From NCBI RefSeq assembly GCF_001273755.1, contig NZ_LGYA01000007.1, positions 1 to 54,634 on the forward strand: a DNA stretch of 54,634 bases. The letters are read 5' to 3'. Source of the stretch: Peribacillus butanolivorans. Lineage in GTDB: Bacteria; Bacillota; Bacilli; Bacillales; DSM-1321. Positions 24,726 to 32,335 of this stretch are shown here, piece after piece; positions within the stretch are counted from its first letter, which is position 1; each line of letters opens with the position of its first letter. The notes below the pieces were generated by a model, which did not search any database, had not been told where the DNA came from, and worked only from the letters and a program-made list of their open reading frames with translations. Both the position numbers and the translations under genes were made by a program.

Positions 24726-25640
24726 TTATATAACTCGTTCCAAGAAATGTTTCACAAATCGATCTGCATCTACTTTTGTACAGACGCGAATCCTTGCCAC
24801 ACCTTCATGTTGACCGATTGTTCTACCTGTCTCTTCTCCTTCAGTCACAACCTTGACGTTCATCCATTCTGTAGTCACAAAACTTGGATCAATCACAACC
24901 CCAACTGCGAGTGGATCATGAAGAGCACAACCTCCAATACCTGGATTGAAAGTTTCATAAGACTTCATATAAAATTCGGTCATTTCTGCAAAGAATTGGG
25001 CAGTCCCTTTTCCAGTCGAACGCCATTCATCAAGCTTTGATCTTAGTAAAAACGTTTGATGTGTTACATCAAGTCCCACAACGGTGACTGGCATCCCTGA
25101 GGAAAACAAATAATCAGCTGATTCAGGATCAGATACGATATTGGCTTCAGCGTACGGCGTTACATTGCCTGGTACTTTTACTGCACCACCCATTATCACT
25201 ACCTCTTTAACAAGTGAAATAATTTCAGGTGCTTTTTTAATGGCCAAAGCGATGTTAGTTAACGGTCCAACTGCAATAATCGTTATTTCATGAGGGCGAC
25301 TTTTCACCTGATTGATTATAAAATCGATTGCATTTCCCGGTGATGCTTGAATAGTTGGTTCATTCTTAAGTGTATTTCCTAAACCGTCTTCTCCATGAAC
25401 ATGCTTTGGATACTTTTTCTTCATTCCACGTACCAATGTTTGATTGGCTCCTTTATAAACAGGAATATTCTTTTCTACCTTTTCCAAAACTGCCAGCGTA
25501 TTACGAGTCGATTCATCTACGGACACGTTACCAAAGCAAGTTGTAAAGCCTAGCACGTCCAATTCAGGAGAGTTTAATGCGTATGCCATCGCTAAGGCAT
25601 CATCAACCCCAGTATCAACATCAAATATTATTGGTTTCAT
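24726..25640 (-). CDS. inosine/uridine-preferring nucleoside hydrolase
   Basis: A 304-residue ribohydrolase that cleaves nucleosides to base and ribose. The N-terminal Asp cluster binding calcium is clear (IIFDVDTGVDDALAMAYAL, residues 4-22), with GPLTNIALA and VVIMGGA in the middle and the catalytic His in GGCALHDPLAVG. Length is typical of the IunH/RihA family. I chose the ATG at 25640 (weak site AAGTGGGA, seven bases before). The frame stays open upstream but there encodes a LacI helix-turn-helix remnant, not a nucleoside hydrolase extension. It stands alone, without an adjacent ribokinase or nucleoside transporter. Confidence 0.88.
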   Translation of the reverse strand: MKPIIFDVDTGVDDALAMAYALNSPELDVLGFTTCFGNVSVDESTRNTLAVLEKVEKNIPVYKGANQTLVRGMKKKYPKHVHGEDGLGNTLKNEPTIQASPGNAIDFIINQVKSRPHEITIIAVGPLTNIALAIKKAPEIISLVKEVVIMGGAVKVPGNVTPYAEANIVSDPESADYLFSSGMPVTVVGLDVTHQTFLLRSKLDEWRSTGKGTAQFFAEMTEFYMKSYETFNPGIGGCALHDPLAVGVVIDPSFVTTEWMNVKVVTEGEETGRTIGQHEGVARIRVCTKVDADRFVKHFLERVI

Positions 25641-25790
25641 ATATTTTCCCACTTTCTTTTTAAACGGATTACGATGATAGTACCGTTGACCAAATTCCTT
25701 ATACAAACACTGGATCTTTAATGAACTGACTAACGATACAGTTACTTTGGAAGCACCCAAGTGGTTGGCTACATCTACATCCGTTACATC
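25641..25790 (-). pseudogene. LacI-family helix-turn-helix remnant fused in frame upstream of the nucleoside hydrolase
   Basis: In the frame of the next gene the sequence reads DVDVANHLGASKVTVSLVSS, which fits the LacI/GalR DNA-recognition helix-turn-helix (DVAxxxGVSxxTVSxxLN). The nearest ATG (about 25795) is one base out of frame, and after about 20 residues the similarity stops; the remaining 30 residues before the nucleoside hydrolase are unrecognised. This looks like a regulator gene that lost its whole effector domain by deletion. From 25800 to 26233 I see no gene. Confidence 0.6.
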
Positions 25791-26233
25791 CCATTTTTTC
25801 TTATGTATTAGAGAAACCGGTTTTCCAACTAAATTTTAGCATTCAATTAAAGGTTATTCTACGGAAAGTTTAAGAATATTTATAATAGACAATTAAAAAG
25901 AAAAACAGTAATCCCCACAATTTAGCAGTAAATACATGAAAGAAATGATCCAAATAGTAAAACCTTGTTGGGTGATCCAGTTGGTGAACCTCACCTTGCC
26001 GGTTTTCATCTGATTTCTTAAAATATTCAAAGATATTTACTTAAATGTATTCTTGACTAGTAAATACTTATATTGGATTATTAATTCAAGGATATTTATT
26101 TAAATTCAATATCCGTGATTTCATTTTTAAAATAGGCCAAATAGTTGAAGACTAAATTGATAATATGAGGTTACCAGTATAAAGAAAGTTGTTAGATTCT
26201 AATTAGTAAATGGATATTCAAGGTGGAAAAAAG

Positions 26234-26416
26234 ATGAAGATGTTAAAGTTAATTGAAGATTATCCTTCTACGTACAAAAAGGGAACAAAGTTCTTTATTA
26301 TTTCCGATTCAAAGTTCATAGGAGTGAAAAGCTATGTATTACTTTCCGAAGATTTGCGAGGCAAAATCGTGGTATCTGAAGAGGAATTGAAAAATAAATT
26401 TGTTTCTATTAATTAG
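26234..26416 (+). CDS. 60-residue hypothetical protein
   Basis: A small protein beginning MKMLKLIEDYPSTYKKG and ending ELKNKFVSIN, with alternating Lys/Glu and beta-prone stretches (TKFFIISDSKFIG, SYVLLSEDL). It looks like a small soluble SH3-like or beta-barrel fold, but I do not recognise the family. The ATG at 26234 has AAGGTGG seven bases upstream; an in-frame ATG at 26210 has none. It lies alone between the nucleoside hydrolase and the glycine betaine transporter, and no promoter stands out. Confidence 0.55.
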   Translation: MKMLKLIEDYPSTYKKGTKFFIISDSKFIGVKSYVLLSEDLRGKIVVSEEELKNKFVSIN

Positions 26417-26570
26417 GATTCGTTTATTCTTTTTCTCTTTATACACTTCCCTTTAGCCAGCAATCCTTAGTGCATGTAATTATTAAAGGTTTAACTCTTT
26501 TAATTCAACATTTTAGGCTCATATAAGTTATTGTAAAATTTCCTCCCTAAAACATTTTCATCACAAAAAA

Positions 26571-26602
26571 ACGAGGAATTTTCATGTGCGAAAACCCCTC
26601 GT
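26571..26602. terminator. glycine betaine transporter terminator
   Basis: ACGAGGAATTTTC and GAAAACCCCTCGT form a long hairpin with small internal mismatches, flanked by T runs on both strands. It lies 7 bp after the stop codon of the transporter fusion gene. Confidence 0.85.
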
Positions 26603-26608
26603 TTTTTC

Positions 26609-28336
26609 TTATTTCAAATCTTCAATTGAATCAATATCGACATAATCTGGTACGACCAGACCATTTTTTGTTCCTTTTAGATTTGGTCCAAGGTCAACCA
26701 TGTCAGCTTTATACTTATTATAGTATTCAATATGTGTACCTGGAAGCCATGCAGCTACCATTGCATCCGCACTTCCGTTTGCAACGCCAGCAAACATTGG
26801 TCCCACTTCAACTTGACTTAATGTTACATCATAACCATTCTTCTCTAGAACCTTGCCAATCACATTTGTACTGGCAATTTCCGTGTCCCATGCAACATAG
26901 ACAAGTTTGATTTTTTCGCCATTTCCTGATTTAGCACCTTTGGTCCATTCGGATACTTTGTCCTGATTTTCGCTTATCCATTTTTCTGCTGCTTCTGAAG
27001 GAGACATTCCTTCAGTAACTTTGACCATTACATCTTCCATATCTTTAGTATCCCAGAAGAATTGATCAAGAATTTTATAAGCGCCGGGGGCATCTTGCTC
27101 GAGGCCTTTTCTGGCAATCGAATTGATATTTTCAGCCCCGCCAAAGGATTCATTCGGATCTTCGAGATATTTCAAGTCATATTTCGAGAACATCCAATGC
27201 GGTGACCATCCTGTAACGACGATTGGTTCTTTTTTATCAATCGCTTTTTTCAATTCAGCAACCATTGCCGCCGAAGACCCTTCAACCAACTTCCAATCAT
27301 CCAGCTTATAATCATCTATAGCCGTTTTAGTCAACTTCATCAATCCTGCTCCAGGTTCAATTCCGATGATTTCATAATTGGCTTTGGCAGCAAAACTATT
27401 TTTATCCCCTTTTACAGCCGTATCTTTTGTAAAAGCACTGAATAGTGCAGTACCCACAACTAGTAAGGCCAGTATTGTAAAAATGATTTTCCTGTTAACG
27501 ATATGTTCGTAAGCTGGTTTACGAAGGTTTTGCGTGATACGATCGAGTATGATTGCAATGATTACGATGGATAATCCTGCTTCAAATCCTTGTCCCACAT
27601 TAATTTGGCTGACAGCCCGGTAAACATCCGCTCCAAGTCCAGGTGCTCCAACTAATGAAGCTGTAACAACCATGGATAGAGCTAACATGATACTTTGGTT
27701 AACGCCTGCCATAATCGTTGGAGTTGCCAATGGTATTTGTACCTTGAATAACTTTTGGCTGCTGGTTGAACCAAAAGCATCCGATGCTTCAATCAAATCA
27801 TTAGGCACTTCCTGAATACCAAGATTGGTCATACGGATTGTCGGTGCGATTGCGAAAATGAATGACGCAATGATCCCTGGCACTACTCCTATTCCAAAGA
27901 ACAATATGGATGGAATCAAATAAACGAATGCAGGCATCGTTTGCATGAAATCCAATATCGGGGTAACGATCTTTCGCACTGTTTTATTTTGGGCACACCA
28001 TATTCCGATAGGTATCCCTATCAGAATGGTTAGGAAACCTGACAATATTACGATAGCCAGTGTTTGGATACTTGATTCCCAATAACCAAGATTATCGATT
28101 AATAGTAAGCTGATGAATGTAAATATTCCTAATGGCCATTTGCTTGTATAGGTAACCAAAAGGGTTAAAATAATAATTAACACGATGGAAGGTCCTACAC
28201 TCATTACATCCACCAGGATATCCAATAGACCCTCAATCACATTCGTAATAAGTGTAAATAATCCAGCAAATACAATAGTTATCCAATCCACTAAAGAATC
28301 GACCCAAGCTCCCAGTGGGATTTTCGGAATATTCAT
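26609..28336 (-). CDS. glycine betaine ABC transporter permease fused to substrate-binding domain
   Basis: 575 residues. The first part is an OpuAB/ProW-type permease (about 1-285; QTMPAFVYLIPSILFFGIG, later ALSMVVTASLVGAPGLG). A membrane helix near 293-310 then anchors an extracellular quaternary-amine binding domain carrying GIEPGAG, VVTGWSPHWMF and, near the end, YVAWDTEIASTNVIG and AWLPGTH. Fusions like this are known from Lactococcus OpuA, but here the two lobes of the binding domain come in the B. subtilis OpuAC order. The start at 28336 has GGAGAGTG nine bases upstream, inside the end of the ATPase gene. Likely osmoprotectant uptake. Confidence 0.9.
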   Translation of the reverse strand: MNIPKIPLGAWVDSLVDWITIVFAGLFTLITNVIEGLLDILVDVMSVGPSIVLIIILTLLVTYTSKWPLGIFTFISLLLIDNLGYWESSIQTLAIVILSGFLTILIGIPIGIWCAQNKTVRKIVTPILDFMQTMPAFVYLIPSILFFGIGVVPGIIASFIFAIAPTIRMTNLGIQEVPNDLIEASDAFGSTSSQKLFKVQIPLATPTIMAGVNQSIMLALSMVVTASLVGAPGLGADVYRAVSQINVGQGFEAGLSIVIIAIILDRITQNLRKPAYEHIVNRKIIFTILALLVVGTALFSAFTKDTAVKGDKNSFAAKANYEIIGIEPGAGLMKLTKTAIDDYKLDDWKLVEGSSAAMVAELKKAIDKKEPIVVTGWSPHWMFSKYDLKYLEDPNESFGGAENINSIARKGLEQDAPGAYKILDQFFWDTKDMEDVMVKVTEGMSPSEAAEKWISENQDKVSEWTKGAKSGNGEKIKLVYVAWDTEIASTNVIGKVLEKNGYDVTLSQVEVGPMFAGVANGSADAMVAAWLPGTHIEYYNKYKADMVDLGPNLKGTKNGLVVPDYVDIDSIEDLK

Positions 28337-28340
28337 TGAA

Positions 28341-29546
28341 TTATTCACTCTCCATTTCATTCAAGGAATCTTTATTACCTGCTAAGGCGCCAATTACGGC
28401 CCCGCGAAGAAGAATTCCTTTAATTCTATTCTCATCATCAATGACTGATATTGGCAGACTTGAAGTTGCCATCACATCCATAAGGTTTCCAAGCAATTCA
28501 TCCTCTTTAACAGTTGGGATATCAGTTGTCATTACTTCAGAAATCGATTGGTTATTGCTCATTGCTTGACGAGCCTGTTCAGCAGTCACGGCCCCCAATA
28601 ACTTCTTCTTTCTATCCACAACAAAAATGCTGGAATACCCTTGTTTACGCATGATTTCCAGTGCAACCCTCGGACCTCTGTCTACCGCGATCTTCTCCGG
28701 CCGTATCATCACGTGAGAGGCTGTAAGTACCTTTGATAGATCAACATCTTCAACGAACTTCTCGACAAATTCATTGGCTGGATTCATCATGATTTGTTCA
28801 GGCGTTCCCAATTGAATCACACTTCCATCTTTCATTAGAGCAATTCTATCCCCAATTCTTAATGCTTCATCAAGATCATGGGTAATGAAAATGATCGTTT
28901 TTTTGTACTGATCTTGGATTTCCAGCAATTCATCCTGCATATCTTTACGTATTAATGGATCAAGAGCACTGAAGGCTTCATCCATCAATAGAATATCAGT
29001 ATCGCTTGCGAGTGCCCGAGCTAACCCAACCCTTTGTTGCATTCCGCCACTAAGCTGTGATGGAAGCTGATTTTCGTAGCCTTTTAATCCAACGGCTTCA
29101 AGAGCCTTCATCGCTTTTTCTTGACGTTTTGTTGGATCTACTTTTTGAATTTCGAGCCCAAACTCAGCGTTTTCCAATATCGTTTTATGCGGAAATAAAG
29201 CAAAGTTCTGAAAGACCATGCTTATTTTCTTTTGCCTGACTTCTCTTAATCGGGCCGCGTTCATCTTCACGATATCTTCATTCCCAATTAAGATTTCTCC
29301 AATTGTTGGATCAATCAAACGATTAAACATGCGGATTAAAGTTGACTTCCCACTTCCGGACAGCCCCATAATGACAAAAATTTCACCAGGGTAAATTTCA
29401 AAATTGACATTATTAACACCGACTGTTTGTCCTGTTTCTTTCAATATTTCTTTCTTTGTTTTACCCTGCATCAATAAATCTGTCGCTGCTTTTGGAGATT
29501 TGCCAAATATTTTCGAGACATTTCTGACTTCTACATACGGCTCCAT
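28341..29546 (-). CDS. opuAA: glycine betaine ABC transporter ATP-binding subunit with CBS domains
   Basis: 401 residues of the ProV/OpuAA type. Walker A is GLSGSGKST near 60-68, the signature is LSGGMQQRVGLARAL and Walker B is ILLMDEAFSALDPLIR. After about residue 270 come two CBS domains (VLTASHVMIRPEKI, later DIPTVKEDELLGNLMDV). In related OpuA systems the CBS pair binds cyclic di-AMP or senses ionic strength and gates transport; that is family knowledge. RBS GAGGTGACTCG. It precedes the permease-binding protein fusion, with the stop 4 bp past the next start, so two genes make the whole transporter. Confidence 0.93.
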   Translation of the reverse strand: MEPYVEVRNVSKIFGKSPKAATDLLMQGKTKKEILKETGQTVGVNNVNFEIYPGEIFVIMGLSGSGKSTLIRMFNRLIDPTIGEILIGNEDIVKMNAARLREVRQKKISMVFQNFALFPHKTILENAEFGLEIQKVDPTKRQEKAMKALEAVGLKGYENQLPSQLSGGMQQRVGLARALASDTDILLMDEAFSALDPLIRKDMQDELLEIQDQYKKTIIFITHDLDEALRIGDRIALMKDGSVIQLGTPEQIMMNPANEFVEKFVEDVDLSKVLTASHVMIRPEKIAVDRGPRVALEIMRKQGYSSIFVVDRKKKLLGAVTAEQARQAMSNNQSISEVMTTDIPTVKEDELLGNLMDVMATSSLPISVIDDENRIKGILLRGAVIGALAGNKDSLNEMESE

Positions 29547-29756
29547 CGAGTCACCTCATTCTAATATTTGCCCATATGATATTCAGTTTTGCTGAATTCC
29601 CCCGTTTTATGCGAGTAATCAATATAAAAACAAAAGTACCTTGAAATAAATGAAAATGGCTATAAACGATACGTCCTATATTTTTCTCTGTCCCGTATCA
29701 GTTTTTTTTAATAAAAGCGGACTTGACGCAGTTTAATGATCGCCAGCTTGTACTAG

Positions 29757-30245
29757 ACACAAAGTACGAAAAAATAATTTATAATTCCCATAAGTATATT
29801 GCTTGAAACAAATATGTGTGATTAATTGAGCATTTCAAGTAGGGAAAAGAGGTGTAATCCCATCTGGGGAAACTAGCAGGCACAGCATATACCAACTGAA
29901 ATATAAATGATTTTCACTTAGAGTTTTCTTTGGTCCAATCAATGGACTAAACATCTAACCCCTGAAGTACTTCATAACCTAAACAAAGGAGGAAGTGACG
30001 CTTTCACTTAACACAAAGCGCATAGGAAAAAAATTTTATATTCCCATAAGTAATTCAATATGTGTCTAATTAATTGAGCATTTCAAGTAGGGAAAAGAGG
30101 TACAATTATAACTGAGGAAACTAGCAGACACAGCATATACCAACTGAAATATAAATGGTTTTTCACTTAGAGTTTTCTTTAGTCTTTGCACTTGACTAAA
30201 CATATAACCCATGAAGTACTTAATTACCTTAACAAAGAATGAATA
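29757..30245. repeat. tandem duplication of a 254-bp non-coding unit
   Basis: Copy 1 starts at 29757 and copy 2 at 30011, both with ACACAAAG. Shared blocks include GAGCATTTCAAGTAGGGAAA, GCACAGCATATACCAACTGA (with one change) and TTCACTTAGAGTTTTCTTT, always 254 bp apart. The copies have clearly diverged, with short insertions. The differences do not favour synonymous changes in any frame, so I regard the unit as non-coding. It could be a duplicated small RNA or regulatory region; no known RNA family was recognised. Confidence 0.75.
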
Positions 30246-30690
30246 GAAATTCAAATGACGTGGGGCGGAAAACTAGAGTATGCATGTTAGAATGGTGCCC
30301 CATATAAAAGGGCCACCTACCCTCTGTAAACCCTTATCTATCAACGGTTCAAGCCGTTACCGAAATGTCAAAAGTAATTTCCAGCAAACTTTTTTAAAAA
30401 AATGAAATTGTCCCACAATCGATGGGTACGCTTTGCGGTCACTGTTAAATAAATCTAGTGGGTATTGAGAGGGTCTTTAGAGGTGCACAATGGACCTCAT
30501 CCGCCTATGTGTCTCCAGAACAACTACTTGCCTACACTCCTTCGTCTAGTCATAAAGAAGAGGCGGCTAAGGTAGACTCAAGGTCGAAAAGAAAAAACGA
30601 AACAAATAATAATGAAGTGAAGCAGTTATTTCTGTGCGTGTAATATGGAAGATGAAGCAAGAGTTTTGAAGCTAAAGAGCGCACAGGCAA
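30246..30690. other. intergenic region without recognised gene
   Basis: Contains a short GTG-initiated frame (30458-30643) without a ribosome site or recognisable similarity. The part around 30296-30320 (GGTGCCCCATATAAAAGGGCC) recalls ends of IS21-type elements but is too short to assign. Confidence 0.4.
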
Positions 30691-30698
30691 AAAAAAAA

Positions 30699-30722
30699 CG
30701 AACTTACACTTTTAGAAGTTCG
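30699..30722. terminator. terminator after the glutamate dehydrogenase remnant
   Basis: CGAACTT and AAGTTCG pair around ACACTTTTAG with nine A or T on the left and TTTTTAC on the right. On the minus strand it follows the remnant's stop by 10 bp and has a full T run. Confidence 0.75.
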
Positions 30723-30732
30723 TTTTTACTTT

Positions 30733-30891
30733 TTATGAAGAAACAGATACTTCTATATTAATAGCATTGAATACATTTGTAACACGTGCACCTTTTAACT
30801 CAATCCCTTTTCTCTTGGCTGCTTCTTCAATACAAATAGTGACTCCTTTAGCGGTAGCTGTTTCACGCCCTTGTGATCCGCCTAGTACAAT
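30733..30891 (-). pseudogene. glutamate dehydrogenase fragment (RocG/GudB type)
   Basis: About 52 codons are readable. The first 35 contain LGGSQGRETATAKGVTICI and then IELKGARV, the highly conserved start of the NAD-binding domain of Bacillus glutamate dehydrogenases. After GARV, where VVIQGFGNAG is expected, the sequence changes to unrelated TNVFNAINIEVSVSS and a stop. There is no start codon or ribosome site. Both ends of the original gene (over 420 residues) are gone. It keeps a terminator, suggesting it was once the 3' end of a unit after internal deletion. Confidence 0.8.
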
Positions 30892-30934
30892 AAGTTATTT
30901 AAACGAATAAAACCCTAAAGCTAAAACAGATAAA

Positions 30935-30977
30935 TAAGTTAGAACCGTATCCTATTCAATATGATACGGTTCTAACT
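30935..30977. terminator. hut operon terminator
   Basis: A perfect 16-bp hairpin, AAGTTAGAACCGTATC (30935-30950) and its complement (30962-30977), lies 46 bp after the hutI stop. On the minus strand it is followed by ATTTATC. It separates hutI from the glutamate dehydrogenase remnant. Confidence 0.8.
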
Positions 30978-31023
30978 TTAAAATTTGTCTAATGGCAAGC
31001 GCAGTCAATGAAAAGAAGGGCAA

Positions 31024-32319
31024 TTATGTTGTGGATACTGGCACTTTTTGCAGAATTCCACCTTCTACGATCACTTTTCCACTTTTAAGAACAGTATCAA
31101 CTAGATTTACTGCATAGTTATACTGTAACGTTTGGTAATTTGGTGCATCAAATAAAACAAGATCTGCCTTTTTTCCTACTTCGATACTTCCGATTTGATC
31201 AGCTCTTCCAATTGCATGAGCTGCATTAATCGTACAAGCCGTTAAAACTTCTGCTGGTGTCATTTTCATCGTCAAACATGCTAAGTTCATGACAAATGGT
31301 AATGACTCAGTAGGAGATGATCCTGGATTGCGATCTGTCGAAAGAGCAACAGGTACACCGGATTCGATCATTTTTCTTGCATCTGCAGGCTTTTCCATAA
31401 GAAAGAAAGCAGTTCCTGGTAATAAGACAGCAATCACTCCACTTTCAGCCATTTGCTTAATTCCTTCAGTAGAAGCTTGTAATAAGTGATCTGCTGAAAC
31501 AGCTCCTACCTTTGCTGCAAGTTCAGCCCCACCAAATTGGACAATTTCATCAGCGTGTATTTTAGGCTTTAATCCGAAGTTCTTTCCTGCCTCAAGAATT
31601 CGCTCCGACTGCTCTATCGTAAAGACTCCTTCTTCACAAAAAACATCACAAAACTCAGCTAGGTTTTCTTCGGCAACCTTTGGAATCATTTCTTCGATCA
31701 CAAGACGCACAAACTCATCTGGGTTTTCCTTATAGTCAACCGGAATAGCATGAGCTCCCATAAAAGTAGAAACAAGGTCAATTGGATGCTGCTCGTTCAG
31801 CCTTTTCGTTGCTCGAAGCTGTTTCAATTCATCTTCAAGTGTCAATCCATACCCACTTTTAGATTCAACAGTCGTAACACCATATTGTAAAAAACGATTC
31901 AACCGTTTCAACGATTCTTCAATTAATTGTTCTTCGGATGCTTCTCTTGTACTTGTTGTGGTCTGAAGGATACCTCCACCAGCTTTTAAAATATCAATAT
32001 ACTTCGCTCCGTTTAACCGCATTTCTAGTTCTTTTTCACGGCTTCCAGCAAATACAAGATGTGTATGGGGATCGATCAACCCCGGGGTTAGGACTTTCCC
32101 CGAGGCGTCAATCGTTGATACTTTTCCATCTATAGTTGAAATATATTGTTCAGCTTCGACATCTGACCCAACAAACGTAATCGTTCCACCTTCTATAATA
32201 ACGCTACCATTTTCAATGATACCGATGTCTGACATGGCTTGGCCACGCTTTGGTTCCTTACTGCCACCCTTAACCGTCACCACTTGCGATGCACGTTTAA
32301 TATACGTAATTGATTTCAC
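31024..32319 (-). CDS. hutI: imidazolonepropionase
   Basis: 431 residues of the amidohydrolase superfamily; third step of histidine breakdown, opening the ring of imidazolone propionate to give N-formimino-glutamate. Metal ligands lie in PGLIDPHTHLVFAGSRE, and KIHADEIVQFGG and ALSTDRNPGSSP are the later conserved blocks. GTG start at 32319 with GAGGAGTG; it begins 16 bp after the hutU stop. Size is close to B. subtilis HutI (421). It ends the operon: neither hutG nor hutM follows. Confidence 0.95.
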   Translation of the reverse strand: MKSITYIKRASQVVTVKGGSKEPKRGQAMSDIGIIENGSVIIEGGTITFVGSDVEAEQYISTIDGKVSTIDASGKVLTPGLIDPHTHLVFAGSREKELEMRLNGAKYIDILKAGGGILQTTTSTREASEEQLIEESLKRLNRFLQYGVTTVESKSGYGLTLEDELKQLRATKRLNEQHPIDLVSTFMGAHAIPVDYKENPDEFVRLVIEEMIPKVAEENLAEFCDVFCEEGVFTIEQSERILEAGKNFGLKPKIHADEIVQFGGAELAAKVGAVSADHLLQASTEGIKQMAESGVIAVLLPGTAFFLMEKPADARKMIESGVPVALSTDRNPGSSPTESLPFVMNLACLTMKMTPAEVLTACTINAAHAIGRADQIGSIEVGKKADLVLFDAPNYQTLQYNYAVNLVDTVLKSGKVIVEGGILQKVPVSTT

Positions 32320-32335
32320 GATGCTTTCACTCCTC

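Noticed and set aside
30066..30254. 62-codon frame on the minus strand inside repeat copy 2
   Set aside because: The same frame in copy 1 contains stops, and the changes between copies are mostly non-synonymous, so it is not a gene.
30296..30420. Sequence resembling an IS21-type element end (GTGGCCCTTTTATATGGGGC on the minus strand)
   Set aside because: Too short, and no transposase genes or matching second end are present.
30458..30643. GTG-initiated 61-codon frame on the plus strand
   Set aside because: No ribosome site, no recognisable similarity, low-complexity C-terminal half; surrounded by debris.
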